A stretch of DNA of 64,000 nt. Origin: Cinclus cinclus. Taxonomy: Eukaryota > Chordata > Aves > Passeriformes > Cinclidae. The translations under genes were made by a program, and so were the position numbers. This document shows positions 34,476-48,265 of this stretch, in pieces. The stretch spans positions 1 to 64,000 of the forward strand of contig NW_026912159.1 in the NCBI RefSeq assembly GCF_963662255.1, written 5' to 3'. Within the stretch, counting starts at the first letter, position 1. Each line of letters starts with the position of its first letter. The notes under the pieces were generated by a model. That model searched no databases and was not told the origin of the DNA. It worked only from the letters and a program-made list of their open reading frames with translations.

Positions 34476-37233
34476 ATGGAGACGGAAAGCTTCTCGGCTA
34501 CAATCTCGCCTAGAACAACTGCGGCTACACATTAAGCTCGCCCGGAACGCCCTGCTGAAACTTGCCTTCTGGCACCACATTCGCGGGGCAGCCGTCTTTC
34601 TTCGGCCACCTGCCAAGTGGCCCCATATCGCCGCGCTCGTTGCACTCCGCTTGTCAGATTGGCTTCCCGTGGCGCTGATTTCAGCCTGGCCAAATACTAG
34701 CGCTGCGGAGAGCTGTCTCGCAGACAATCATGTTCCAGCATAGAAATTTGTCCTGCAATGTTCCCCCCTCTTTTCCCGCATGGTGTTGCTCTGATGAATG
34801 CCTGGAGCATGGAACGACTTAAGCCAGCAAGTATTCCTCGCCGGCCACCTCTCGCTGTGCAAGAGGTATGCCGTGGACCCTTTGAACGCTGCCAAGCAAA
34901 AAGCAGAGCAGTGACCATAAAAGCGAGGAGAGAGCATGCACGAAGCACACTAGTTCTGTCTAGTGCTTTCCGTGCAGAGAGGCGGCAAAGCTGAATGCCG
35001 TGCCAGAGCTTCACTTCTCGCTGGAGCACAGGAAGGCAAGAATGAAGAGGCAGAACACAGCCTTGGTTTCAGCAGCCTCCGGGACTGCAAAAGTTCAGCA
35101 ATAGCTCTGTCAAAGCAGAACTCGGCTGAGAATGCTCTCGCAGCTTGGGAAAGTTAGGCGCAGCTGTTGACCAGCTCTGCCCGTGGCCACAGGCTGCTTC
35201 TTCCACCTTCACTGTGGCAGAGCTTTTGCGGAACAGAGACGGCATTCTTCAAGGGCGTGTTCTCCAAGGTGCTGTGAAACAGAGCCTAGCACGCTGTCTC
35301 GCTGATCCTGGCTTTCGGCAAGCAGGCGTGCCAGACCGCTGACATTCTGCACTCTGGCAGCCTAGTTGCCAGCTTTCGGCAGCTGCTGTCCTAGCAAGGA
35401 AGCTCAGGGAGTCAAAGCCAGTGCCGGGCGGCACCTTTCTGCTTTGCCCGCCTAAGCGGCGCCACGCTCCCTCGGATACTGTGTCCTTTCCCTCTGCACT
35501 GCGTCTGCCGAGGTGCTCTGTGCCTCTCGGAGCAGAAGGGCAAAGGACAATGTTTTCCACAGCAGGGTAGAAATGGCATTGCTAGCAGGAAAGCTAGATG
35601 CCTTGGAACTGTCCCCTTAGCCCTTGCCACTCACTTCAGGCTCGTACGCTGAGCAGAACAGCCTGCTGTTCTGAAGCTTCGCTGGCTGCCGTTCGTGCCC
35701 AGACGCGATTTCCTTCCCAAGGAGGCGAAGCGCCGTCTACTTCTCGCACCGAGCACGCTGCTCCTGGCTTTCGCTTCTGCCGCAACGAGCTCGCTACGAG
35801 CACTTTTCTTCTCAACCCTCTAGACCATTGCGTTCTGCTTTTCTTGTCTCGTGAATGGAGACGGAAAGCTTCTCGGCTACAATCTCGCCTAGAACAACTG
35901 CGGCTACACATTAAGCTCGCCCGGAACGCCCTGCTGAAACTTGCCTTCTGGCACCACATTCGCGGGGCAGCCGTCTTTCTTCGGCCACCTGCCAAGTGGC
36001 CCCATATCGCCGCGCTCGTTGCACTCCGCTTGTCAGATTGGCTTCCCGTGGCGCTGATTTCAGCCTGGCCAAATACTAGCGCTGCGGAGAGCTGTCTCGC
36101 AGACAATCATGTTCCAGCATAGAAATTTGTCCTGCAATGTTCCTCCCTCTTTTCCCGCATGGTGTTGCTCTGATGAATGCCTTGAGCATGGAACGACTTA
36201 AGCCAGCAAGTATTCCTCGCCGGCCACCTCTCGCTGTGCAAGAGGTATGCCGTGGACCCTTTGAACGCTGCCAAGCAAAAAGCAGAGCAGTGACCATAAA
36301 AGCGAGGAGAGAGCATGCACGAAGCACACTAGTTCTGTCTAGTGCTTTCCGTGCAGAGAGGCGGCAAAGCTGAATGCCGTGCCAGAGCTTCACTTCTCGC
36401 TGGAGCACAGGAAGGCAAGAATGAAGAGGCAGAACACAGCCTTGGTTTCAGCAGCCTCCGGGACTGCAAAAGTTCAGCAATAGCTCTGTCAAAGCAGAAC
36501 TCGGCTGAGAATGCTCTCGCAGCTTGGGAAAGTTAGGCGCAGCTGTTGACCAGCTCTGCCCGTGGCCACAGGCTGCTTCTTCCACCTTCACTGTGGCAGA
36601 GCTTTTGCGGAACAGAGACGGCATTCTTCAAGGGCGTGTTCTCCAAGGTGCTGTGAAACAGAGCCTAGCACGCTGTCTCGCTGATCCTGGCTTTCGGCAA
36701 GCAGGCGTGCCAGACCGCTGACATTCTGCACTCTGGCAGCCTAGTTGCCAGCTTTCGGCAGCTGCTGTCCTAGCAAGGCAGCTCAGGGAGTCAAAGCCAG
36801 TGCCGGGCGGCACCTTTCTGCTTTGCCCGCCTAAGCGGCGCCACGCTCCCTCGGATACTGTGTCCTTTCCCTCTGCACTGCGTCTGCCGAGGTGCTCTCT
36901 GCCTCTCGGAGCAGAAGGGCAAAGGACAATGTTTTCCACAGCAGGGTAGAAGTGGCATTGCTAGCAGGAAAGCTAGATGCCTTGGAACTGTCCCCTTAGC
37001 CCTTGCCACTCACTTCAGGCTCGTACGCTGAGCAGAACAGCCTGCTGTTCTGAAGCTTCGCTGGCTGCCGTTCGTGCCCAGACGCGATTTCCTTCCCAAG
37101 GAGGCGAAGCGCCGTCTACTTCTCGCAGCGAGCACGCTGCTCCTGGCTTTCGCTTCTGCCGCAACGAGCTCGCTACGAGCACTTTTCTTCTCAACCCTCT
37201 AGACCATTGCGTTCTGCTTTTCTTGTCTCGTGA
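34476..37233 (+). repeat. Copies 26-27, recurring eight units later as copies 34-35
   Basis: Copy 26 has the CCTGGAGC allele. Copy 27 has AAGGCAGC (A to C at 36779), C at +1044 and G near +1279. The same pair, with the same rare 36779-type change at 47811, recurs exactly 11,032 bp (8 units) away. Copy 27 also has private changes at 36144 and 36952 that copy 35 lacks. Confidence 0.7.
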
Positions 37234-38612
37234 ATGGAGACGGAAAGCTTCTCGGCTACAATCTCGCCTAGAACAACTGCGGCTACACATTAAGCTCGCC
37301 CGGAACGCCCTGCTGAAACTTGCCTTCTGGCACCACATTCGCGGGGCAGCCGTCTTTCTTCGGCCACCTGCCAAGTGGCCCCATATCGCCGCGCTCGTTG
37401 CACTCCGCTTGTCAGATTGGCTTCCCGTGGCGCTGATTTCAGCCTGGCCAAATACTAGCGCTGCGGAGAGCTGTCTCGCAGACAATCATGTTCCAGCATA
37501 GAAATTTGTCCTGCAATGTTCCCCCCTCTTTTCCCGCATGGTGTTGCTCTGATGAATGCCTTGAGCATGGAACGACTTAAGCCAGCAAGTATTCCTCGCC
37601 GGCCACCTCTCGCTGTGCAAGAGGTATGCCGTGGACCCTTTGAACGCTGCCAAGCAAAAAGCAGAGCAGTGACCATAAAAGCGAGGAGAGAGCATGCACG
37701 AAGCACACTAGTTCTGTCTAGTGCTTTCCGTGCAGAGAGGCGGCAAAGCTGAATGCCGTGCCAGAGCTTCACTTCTCGCTGGAGCACAGGAAGGCAAGAA
37801 TGAAGAGGCAGAACACAGCCTTGGTTTCAGCAGCCTCCGGGACTGCAAAAGTTCAGCAATAGCTCTGTCAAAGCAGAACTCGGCTGAGAATGCTCTCGCA
37901 GCTTGGGAAAGTTAGGCGCAGCTGTTGACCAGCTCTGCCCGTGGCCACAGGCTGCTTCTTCCACCTTCACTGTGGCAGAGCTTTTGCGGAACAGAGACGG
38001 CATTCTTCAAGGGCGTGTTCTCCAAGGTGCTGTGAAACAGAGCCTAGCACGCTGTCTCGCTGATCCTGGCTTTCGGCAAGCAGGCGTGCCAGACCGCTGA
38101 CATTCTGCACTCTGGCAGCCTAGTTGCCAGCTTTCGGCAGCTGCTGTCCTAGCAAGGAAGCTCAGGGAGTCAAAGCCAGTGCCGGGCGGCACCTTTCTGC
38201 TTTGCCCGCCTAAGCGGCGCCACGCTCCCTCGGATACTGTGTCCTTTCCCTCTGCACTGCGTCTGCCGAGGTGCTCTCTGCCTCTCGGAGCAGAAGGGCA
38301 AAGGACAATGTTTTCCACAGCAGGGTAGAAATGGCATTGCTAGCAGGAAAGCTAGATGCCTTGGAACTGTCCCCTTAGCCCTTGCCACTCACTTCAGGCT
38401 CGTACGCTGAGCAGAACAGCCTGCTGTTCTGAAGCTTCGCTGGCTGCCGTTCGTGCCCAGACGCGATTTCCTTCCCAAGGAGGCGAAGCGCCGTCTACTT
38501 CTCGCAGCGAGCACGCTGCTCCTGGCTTTCGCTTCTGCCGCAACGAGCTCGCTACGAGCACTTTTCTTCTCAACCCTCTAGACCATTGCGTTCTGCTTTT
38601 CTTGTCTCGTGA
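37234..38612 (+). repeat. Copy 28
   Basis: Majority alleles in the first half, C allele at +1044 and G allele near +1279. It shares the second-half haplotype with copies 27 and 29. Confidence 0.85.
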
Positions 38613-41370
38613 ATGGAGACGGAAAGCTTCTCGGCTACAATCTCGCCTAGAACAACTGCGGCTACACATTAAGCTCGCCCGGAACGCCCTGCTGAAACTT
38701 GCCTTCTGGCACCACATTCGCGGGGCAGCCGTCTTTCTTCGGCCACCTGCCAAGTGGCCCCATATCGCCGCGCTCGTTGCACTCCGCTTGTCAGATTGGT
38801 TTCCCGTGGCGCTGATTTCAGCCTGGCCAAATACTAGCGCTGCGGAGAGCTGTCTCGCAGACAATCATGTTCCAGCATAGAAATTTGTCCTGCAATGTTC
38901 CCCCCTCTTTTCCCGCATTGTGTTGCTCTGATGAATGCCTTGAGCATGGAACGACTTAAGCCAGCAAGTATTCCTCGCCGGCCACCTCTCGCTGTGCAAG
39001 AGGTATGCCGTGGAGCCTTGGAACGCTGCCAAGCAAAAAGCAGAGCAGTGACCATAAAAGCGAGGAGAGAGCATGCACGAAGCACACTAGTTCTGTCTAG
39101 TGCTTTCCGTGCAGAGAGGCGGCAAAGCTGAATGCCGTGCCAGAGCTTCACTTCTCGCTGGAGCACAGGAAGGCAAGAATGAAGAGGCAGAACACAGCCT
39201 TGGTTTCAGCAGCCTCCGGGACTGCAAAAGTTCAGCAATAGCTCTGTCAAAGCAGAACTCGGCTGAGAATGCTCTCGCAGCTTGGGAAAGTTAGGCGCAG
39301 CTGTTGACCAGCTCTGCCCGTGGCCACAGGCTGCTTCTTCCACCTTCACTGTGGCAGAGCTTTTGCGGAACAGAGACGGCATTCTTCAAGGGCGTGTTCT
39401 CCAAGGTGCTGTGAAACAGAGCCTAGCACGCTGTCTCGCTGATCCTGGCTTTCGGCAAGCAGGCGTGCCAGACCGCTGACATTCTGCACTCTGGCAGCCT
39501 AGTTGCCAGCTTTCGGCAGCTGCTGTCCTAGCAAGGAAGCTCAGGGAGTCAAAGCCAGTGCCGGGCGGCACCTTTCTGCTTTGCCCGCCTAAGCGGCGCC
39601 ACGCTCCCTCGGATACTGTGTCCTTTCCCTCTGCACTGCGTCTGCCGAGGTGCTCTCTGCCTCTCGGAGCAGAAGGGCAAAGGACAATGTTTTCCACAGC
39701 AGGGTAGAAATGGCATTGCTAGCAGGAAAGCTAGATGCCTTGGAACTGTCCCCTTAGCCCTTGCCACTCACTTCAGGCTCGTACGCTGAGCAGAACAGCC
39801 TGCTGTTCTGAAGCTTCGCTGGCTGCCGTTCGTGCCCAGACGCGATTTCCTTCCCAAGGAGGCGAAGCGCCGTCTACTTCTCGCAGCGAGCACGCTGCTC
39901 CTGGCTTTCGCTTCTGCCGCAACGAGCTCGCTACGAGCACTTTTCTTCTCAACCCTCTAGACCATTGCGTTCTGCTTTTCTTGTCTCGTGAATGGAGACG
40001 GAAAGCTTCTCGGCTACAATCTCGCCTAGAACAACTGCGGCTACACATTAAGCTCGCCCGGAACGCCCTGCTGAAACTTGCCTTCTGGCACCACATTCGC
40101 GGGGCAGCCGTCTTTCTTCGGCCACCTGCCAAGTGGCCCCATATCGCCGCGCTCGTTGCACTCCGCTTGTCAGATTGGTTTCCCGTGGCGCTGATTTCAG
40201 CCTGGCCAAATACTAGCGCTGCGGAGAGCTGTCTCGCAGACAATCATGTTCCAGCATAGAAATTTGTCCTGCAATGTTCCCCCCTCTTTTCCCGCATTGT
40301 GTTGCTCTGATGAATGCCTTGAGCATGGAACGACTTAAGCCAGCAAGTATTCCTCGCCGGCCACCTCTCGCTGTGCAAGAGGTATGCCGTGGAGCCTTGG
40401 AACGCTGCCAAGCAAAAAGCAGAGCAGTGACCATAAAAGCGAGGAGAGAGCATGCACGAAGCACACTAGTTCTGTCTAGTGCTTTCCGTGCAGAGAGGCG
40501 GCAAAGCTGAATGCCGTGCCAGAGCTTCACTTCTCGCTGGAGCACAGGAAGGCAAGAATGAAGAGGCAGAACACAGCCTTGGTTTCAGCAGCCTCCGGGA
40601 CTGCAAAAGTTCAGCAATAGCTCTGTCAAAGCAGAACTCGGCTGAGAATGCTCTCGCAGCTTGGGAAAGTTAGGCGCAGCTGTTGACCAGCTCTGCCCGT
40701 GGCCACAGGCTGCTTCTTCCACCTTCACTGTGGCAGAGCTTTTGCGGAACAGAGACGGCATTCTTCAAGGGCGTGTTCTCCAAGGTGCTGTGAAACAGAG
40801 CCTAGCACGCTGTCTCGCTGATCCTGGCTTTCGGCAAGCAGGCGTGCCAGACCGCTGACATTCTGCACTCTGGCAGCCTAGTTGCCAGCTTTCGGCAGCT
40901 GCTGTCCTAGCAAGGAAGCTCAGGGAGTCAAAGCCAGTGCCGGGCGGCACCTTTCTGCTTTGCCCGCCTAAGCGGCGCCACGCTCCCTCGGATACTGTGT
41001 CCTTTCCCTCTGCACTGCGTCTGCCGAGGTGCTCTGTGCCTCTCGGAGCAGAAGGGCAAAGGACAATGTTTTCCACAGCAGGGTAGAAATGGCATTGCTA
41101 GCAGGAAAGCTAGATGCCTTGGAACTGTCCCCTTAGCCCTTGCCACTCACTTCAGGCTCGTACGCTGAGCAGAACAGCCTGCTGTTCTGAAGCTTCGCTG
41201 GCTGCCGTTCGTGCCCAGACGCGATTTCCTTCCCAAGGAGGCGAAGCGCCGTCTACTTCTCGCACCGAGCACGCTGCTCCTGGCTTTCGCTTCTGCCGCA
41301 ACGAGCTCGCTACGAGCACTTTTCTTCTCAACCCTCTAGACCATTGCGTTCTGCTTTTCTTGTCTCGTGA
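38613..41370 (+). repeat. Copies 29 and 30, duplicates with a haplotype switch
   Basis: Both copies share four uncommon alleles in their first third: T at +188, GCATTGTG (G to T at 38919 and 40298, seen nowhere else), and the GAGCCTTGG pair at +398/+403. In the second half copy 29 keeps C at +1044 and G near +1279 like copy 28. Copy 30 has G and C like copy 31. The switch in copy 30 falls between about 40397 and 41035. Confidence 0.8.
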
Positions 41371-44300
41371 ATGGAGACGGAAAGCTTCTCGGCTACAATC
41401 TCGCCTAGAACAACTGCGGCTACACATTAAGCTCGCCCGGAACGCCCTGCTGAAACTTGCCTTCTGGCACCACATTCGCGGGGCAGCCGTCTTTCTTCGG
41501 CCACCTGCCAAGTGGCCCCATATCGCCGCGCTCGTTGCACTCCGCTTGTCAGATTGGCTTCCCGTGGCGCTGATTTCAGCCTGGCCAAATACTAGCGCTG
41601 CGGAGAGCTGTCTCGCAGACAATCATGTTCCAGCATAGAAATTTGTCCTGCAATGTTCCCCCCTCTTTTCCCGCATGGTGTTGCTCTGATGAATGCCTGG
41701 AGCATGGAACGACTTAAGCCAGCAAGTATTCCTCGCCGGCCACCTCTCGCTGTGCAAGAGGTATGCCGTGGACCCTTTGAACGCTGCCAAGCAAAAAGCA
41801 GAGCAGTGACCATAAAAGCGAGGAGAGAGCATGCACGAAGCACACTAGTTCTGTCTAGTGCTTTCCGTGCAGAGAGGCGGCAAAGCTGAATGCCGTGCCA
41901 GAGCTTCACTTCTCGCTGGAGCACAGGAAGGCAAGAATGAAGAGGCAGAACACAGCCTTGGTTTCAGCAGCCTCCGGGACTGCAAAAGTTCAGCAATAGC
42001 TCTGTCAAAGCAGAACTCGGCTGAGAATGCTCTCGCAGCTTGGGAAAGTTAGGCGCAGCTGTTGACCAGCTCTGCCCGTGGCCACAGGCTGCTTCTTCCA
42101 CCTTCACTGTGGCAGAGCTTTTGCGGAACAGAGACGGCATTCTTCAAGGGCGTGTTCTCCAAGGTGCTGTGAAACAGAGCCTAGCACGCTGTCTCGCTGA
42201 TCCTGGCTTTCGGCAAGCAGGCGTGCCAGACCGCTGACATTCTGCACTCTGGCAGCCTAGTTGCCAGCTTTCGGCAGCTGCTGTCCTAGCAAGGAAGCTC
42301 AGGGAGTCAAAGCCAGTGCCGGGCGGCACCTTTCTGCTTTGCCCGCCTAAGCGGCGCCACGCTCCCTCGGATACTGTGTCCTTTCCCTCTGCACTGCGTC
42401 TGCCGAGGTGCTCTGTGCCTCTCGGAGCAGAAGGGCAAAGGACAATGTTTTCCACAGCAGGGTAGAAATGGCATTGCTAGCAGGAAAGCTAGATGCCTTG
42501 GAACTGTCCCCTTAGCCCTTGCCACTCACTTCAGGCTCGTACGCTGAGCAGAACAGCCTGCTGTTCTGAAGCTTCGCTGGCTGCCGTTCGTGCCCAGACG
42601 CGATTTCCTTCCCAAGGAGGCGAAGCGCCGTCTACTTCTCGCACCGAGCACGCTGCTCCTGGCTTTCGCTTCTGCCGCAACGAGCTCGCTACGAGCACTT
42701 TTCTTCTCAACCCTCTAGACCATTGCGTTCTGCTTTTCTTGTCTCGTGAATGGAGACGGAAAGCTTCTCGGCTACAATCTCGCCTAGAACAACTGCGGCT
42801 ACACATTAAGCTCGCCCGGAACGCCCTGCTGAAACTTGCCTTCTGGCACCACATTCGCGGGGCAGCCGTCTTTCTTCGGCCACCTGCCAAGTGGCCCCAT
42901 ATCGCCGCGCTCGTTGCACTCCGCTTGTCAGATTGGCTTCCCGTGGCGCTGATTTCAGCCTGGCCAAATACTAGCGCTGCGGAGAGCTGTCTCGCAGACA
43001 ATCATGTTCCAGCATAGAAATTTGTCCTGCAATGTTCCCCCCTCTTTTCCCGCATGGTGTTGCTCTGATGAATGCCTTGAGCATGGAACGACTTAAGCCA
43101 GCAAGTATTCCTCGCCGGCCACCTCTCGCTGTGCAAGAGGTATGCCGTGGACCCTTTGAACGCTGCCAAGCAAAAAGCAGAGCAGTGACCATAAAAGCGA
43201 GGAGAGAGCATGCACGAAGCACACTAGTTCTGTCTAGTGCTTTCCGTGCAGAGAGGCGGCAAAGCTGAATGCCGTGCCAGAGCTTCACTTCTCGCTGGAG
43301 CACAGGAAGGCAAGAATGAAGAGGCAGAACACAGCCTTGGTTTCAGCAGCCTCCGGGACTGCAAAAGTTCAGCAATAGCTCTGTCAAAGCAGAACTCGGC
43401 TGAGAATGCTCTCGCAGCTTGGGAAAGTTAGGCGCAGCTGTTGACCAGCTCTGCCCGTGGCCACAGGCTGCTTCTTCCACCTTCACTGTGGCAGAGCTTT
43501 TGCGGAACAGAGACGGCATTCTTCAAGGGCGTGTTCTCCAAGGTGCTGTGAAACAGAGCCTAGCACGCTGTCTCGCTGATCCTGGCTTTCGGCAAGCAGG
43601 CGTGCCAGACCGCTGACATTCTGCACTCTGGCAGCCTAGTTGCCAGCTTTCGGCAGCTGCTGTCCTAGCAAGGAAGCTCAGGGAGTCAAAGCCAGTGCCG
43701 GGCGGCACCTTTCTGCTTTGCCCGCCTAAGCGGCGCCACGCTCCCTCGGATACTGTGTCCTTTCCCTCTGCACTGCGTCTGCCGAGGTGCTCTCTGCCTC
43801 TCGGAGCAGAAGGGCAAAGGACAATGTTTTCCACAGCAGGGTAGAAATGGCATTGCTAGCAGGAAAGCTAGATGCCTTGGAACTGTCCCCTTAGCCCTTG
43901 CCACTCACTTCAGGCTCGTACGCTGAGCAGAACAGCCTGCTGTTCTGAAGCTTCGCTGGCTGCCGTTCGTGCCCAGACGCGATTTCCTTCCCAAGGAGGC
44001 GAAGCGCCGTCTACTTCTCGCAGCGAGCACGCTGCTCCTGGCTTTCGCTTCTGCCGCAACGAGCTCGCTACGAGCACTTTTCTTCTCAACCCTCTAGACC
44101 ATTGCGTTCTGCTTTTCTTGTCTCGTGAATGGAGACGGAAAGCTTCTCGGCTACAATCTCGCCTAGAACAACTGCGGCTACACATTAAGCTCGCCCGGAA
44201 CGCCCTGCTGAAACTTGCCTTCTGGCACCACATTCGCGGGGCAGCCGTCTTTCTTCGGCCACCTGCCAAGTGGCCCCATATCGCCGCGCTCGTTGCACTC

Positions 44301-45507
44301 CGCTTGTCAGATTGGCTTCCCGTGGCGCTGATTTCAGCCTGGCCAAATACTAGCGCTGCGGAGAGCTGTCTCGCAGACAATCATGTTCCAGCATAGAAAT
44401 TTGTCCTGCAATGTTCCCCCCTCTTTTCCCGCATGGTGTTGCTCTGATGAATGCCTGGAGCATGGAACGACTTAAGCCAGCAAGTATTCCTCGCCGGCCA
44501 CCTCTCGCTGTGCAAGAGGTATGCCGTGGACCCTTTGAACGCTGCCAAGCAAAAAGCAGAGCAGTGACCATAAAAGCGAGGAGAGAGCATGCACGAAGCA
44601 CACTAGTTCTGTCTAGTGCTTTCCGTGCAGAGAGGCGGCAAAGCTGAATGCCGTGCCAGAGCTTCACTTCTCGCTGGAGCACAGGAAGGCAAGAATGAAG
44701 AGGCAGAACACAGCCTTGGTTTCAGCAGCCTCCGGGACTGCAAAAGTTCAGCAATAGCTCTGTCAAAGCAGAACTCGGCTGAGAATGCTCTCGCAGCTTG
44801 GGAAAGTTAGGCGCAGCTGTTGACCAGCTCTGCCCGTGGCCACAGGCTGCTTCTTCCACCTTCACTGTGGCAGAGCTTTTGCGGAACAGAGACGGCATTC
44901 TTCAAGGGCGTGTTCTCCAAGGTGCTGTGAAACAGAGCCTAGCACGCTGTCTCGCTGATCCTGGCTTTCGGCAAGCAGGCGTGCCAGACCGCTGACATTC
45001 TGCACTCTGGCAGCCTAGTTGCCAGCTTTCGGCAGCTGCTGTCCTAGCAAGGAAGCTCAGGGAGTCAAAGCCAGTGCCGGGCGGCACCTTTCTGCTTTGC
45101 CCGCCTAAGCGGCGCCACGCTCCCTCGGATACTGTGTCCTTTCCCTCTGCACTGCGTCTGCCGAGGTGCTCTGTGCCTCTCGGAGCAGAAGGGCAAAGGA
45201 CAATGTTTTCCACAGCAGGGTAGAAATGGCATTGCTAGCAGGAAAGCTAGATGCCTTGGAACTGTCCCCTTAGCCCTTGCCACTCACTTCAGGCTCGTAC
45301 GCTGAGCAGAACAGCCTGCTGTTCTGAAGCTTCGCTGGCTGCCGTTCGTGCCCAGACGCGATTTCCTTCCCAAGGAGGCGAAGCGCCGTCTACTTCTCGC
45401 AGCGAGCACGCTGCTCCTGGCTTTCGCTTCTGCCGCAACGAGCTCGCTACGAGCACTTTTCTTCTCAACCCTCTAGACCATTGCGTTCTGCTTTTCTTGT
45501 CTCGTGA
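41371..45507 (+). repeat. Copies 31-33
   Basis: Copies 31 and 33 carry the CCTGGAGC allele; copy 32 does not. The +1044 C allele occurs only in copy 32. The allele near +1279 is C, G, G in order. No indel or interruption. Confidence 0.85.
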
Positions 45508-48265
45508 ATGGAGACGGAAAGCTTCTCGGCTACAATCTCGCCTAGAACAACTGCGGCTACACATTAAGCTCGCCCGGAACGCCCTGCTGAAACTTGCCTT
45601 CTGGCACCACATTCGCGGGGCAGCCGTCTTTCTTCGGCCACCTGCCAAGTGGCCCCATATCGCCGCGCTCGTTGCACTCCGCTTGTCAGATTGGCTTCCC
45701 GTGGCGCTGATTTCAGCCTGGCCAAATACTAGCGCTGCGGAGAGCTGTCTCGCAGACAATCATGTTCCAGCATAGAAATTTGTCCTGCAATGTTCCCCCC
45801 TCTTTTCCCGCATGGTGTTGCTCTGATGAATGCCTGGAGCATGGAACGACTTAAGCCAGCAAGTATTCCTCGCCGGCCACCTCTCGCTGTGCAAGAGGTA
45901 TGCCGTGGACCCTTTGAACGCTGCCAAGCAAAAAGCAGAGCAGTGACCATAAAAGCGAGGAGAGAGCATGCACGAAGCACACTAGTTCTGTCTAGTGCTT
46001 TCCGTGCAGAGAGGCGGCAAAGCTGAATGCCGTGCCAGAGCTTCACTTCTCGCTGGAGCACAGGAAGGCAAGAATGAAGAGGCAGAACACAGCCTTGGTT
46101 TCAGCAGCCTCCGGGACTGCAAAAGTTCAGCAATAGCTCTGTCAAAGCAGAACTCGGCTGAGAATGCTCTCGCAGCTTGGGAAAGTTAGGCGCAGCTGTT
46201 GACCAGCTCTGCCCGTGGCCACAGGCTGCTTCTTCCACCTTCACTGTGGCAGAGCTTTTGCGGAACAGAGACGGCATTCTTCAAGGGCGTGTTCTCCAAG
46301 GTGCTGTGAAACAGAGCCTAGCACGCTGTCTCGCTGATCCTGGCTTTCGGCAAGCAGGCGTGCCAGACCGCTGACATTCTGCACTCTGGCAGCCTAGTTG
46401 CCAGCTTTCGGCAGCTGCTGTCCTAGCAAGGAAGCTCAGGGAGTCAAAGCCAGTGCCGGGCGGCACCTTTCTGCTTTGCCCGCCTAAGCGGCGCCACGCT
46501 CCCTCGGATACTGTGTCCTTTCCCTCTGCACTGCGTCTGCCGAGGTGCTCTGTGCCTCTCGGAGCAGAAGGGCAAAGGACAATGTTTTCCACAGCAGGGT
46601 AGAAATGGCATTGCTAGCAGGAAAGCTAGATGCCTTGGAACTGTCCCCTTAGCCCTTGCCACTCACTTCAGGCTCGTACGCTGAGCAGAACAGCCTGCTG
46701 TTCTGAAGCTTCGCTGGCTGCCGTTCGTGCCCAGACGCGATTTCCTTCCCAAGGAGGCGAAGCGCCGTCTACTTCTCGCACCGAGCACGCTGCTCCTGGC
46801 TTTCGCTTCTGCCGCAACGAGCTCGCTACGAGCACTTTTCTTCTCAACCCTCTAGACCATTGCGTTCTGCTTTTCTTGTCTCGTGAATGGAGACGGAAAG
46901 CTTCTCGGCTACAATCTCGCCTAGAACAACTGCGGCTACACATTAAGCTCGCCCGGAACGCCCTGCTGAAACTTGCCTTCTGGCACCACATTCGCGGGGC
47001 AGCCGTCTTTCTTCGGCCACCTGCCAAGTGGCCCCATATCGCCGCGCTCGTTGCACTCCGCTTGTCAGATTGGCTTCCCGTGGCGCTGATTTCAGCCTGG
47101 CCAAATACTAGCGCTGCGGAGAGCTGTCTCGCAGACAATCATGTTCCAGCATAGAAATTTGTCCTGCAATGTTCCCCCCTCTTTTCCCGCATGGTGTTGC
47201 TCTGATGAATGCCTTGAGCATGGAACGACTTAAGCCAGCAAGTATTCCTCGCCGGCCACCTCTCGCTGTGCAAGAGGTATGCCGTGGACCCTTTGAACGC
47301 TGCCAAGCAAAAAGCAGAGCAGTGACCATAAAAGCGAGGAGAGAGCATGCACGAAGCACACTAGTTCTGTCTAGTGCTTTCCGTGCAGAGAGGCGGCAAA
47401 GCTGAATGCCGTGCCAGAGCTTCACTTCTCGCTGGAGCACAGGAAGGCAAGAATGAAGAGGCAGAACACAGCCTTGGTTTCAGCAGCCTCCGGGACTGCA
47501 AAAGTTCAGCAATAGCTCTGTCAAAGCAGAACTCGGCTGAGAATGCTCTCGCAGCTTGGGAAAGTTAGGCGCAGCTGTTGACCAGCTCTGCCCGTGGCCA
47601 CAGGCTGCTTCTTCCACCTTCACTGTGGCAGAGCTTTTGCGGAACAGAGACGGCATTCTTCAAGGGCGTGTTCTCCAAGGTGCTGTGAAACAGAGCCTAG
47701 CACGCTGTCTCGCTGATCCTGGCTTTCGGCAAGCAGGCGTGCCAGACCGCTGACATTCTGCACTCTGGCAGCCTAGTTGCCAGCTTTCGGCAGCTGCTGT
47801 CCTAGCAAGGCAGCTCAGGGAGTCAAAGCCAGTGCCGGGCGGCACCTTTCTGCTTTGCCCGCCTAAGCGGCGCCACGCTCCCTCGGATACTGTGTCCTTT
47901 CCCTCTGCACTGCGTCTGCCGAGGTGCTCTCTGCCTCTCGGAGCAGAAGGGCAAAGGACAATGTTTTCCACAGCAGGGTAGAAATGGCATTGCTAGCAGG
48001 AAAGCTAGATGCCTTGGAACTGTCCCCTTAGCCCTTGCCACTCACTTCAGGCTCGTACGCTGAGCAGAACAGCCTGCTGTTCTGAAGCTTCGCTGGCTGC
48101 CGTTCGTGCCCAGACGCGATTTCCTTCCCAAGGAGGCGAAGCGCCGTCTACTTCTCGCAGCGAGCACGCTGCTCCTGGCTTTCGCTTCTGCCGCAACGAG
48201 CTCGCTACGAGCACTTTTCTTCTCAACCCTCTAGACCATTGCGTTCTGCTTTTCTTGTCTCGTGA
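45508..48265 (+). repeat. Copies 34-35, counterpart of copies 26-27
   Basis: Copy 34 has CCTGGAGC and the C allele near +1279. Copy 35 has the A to C change at 47811, C at +1044 and G near +1279. This matches copies 26-27 at an offset of exactly 8 units. The flanking copies on either side do not match, so the shared block is about two units. Confidence 0.7.
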
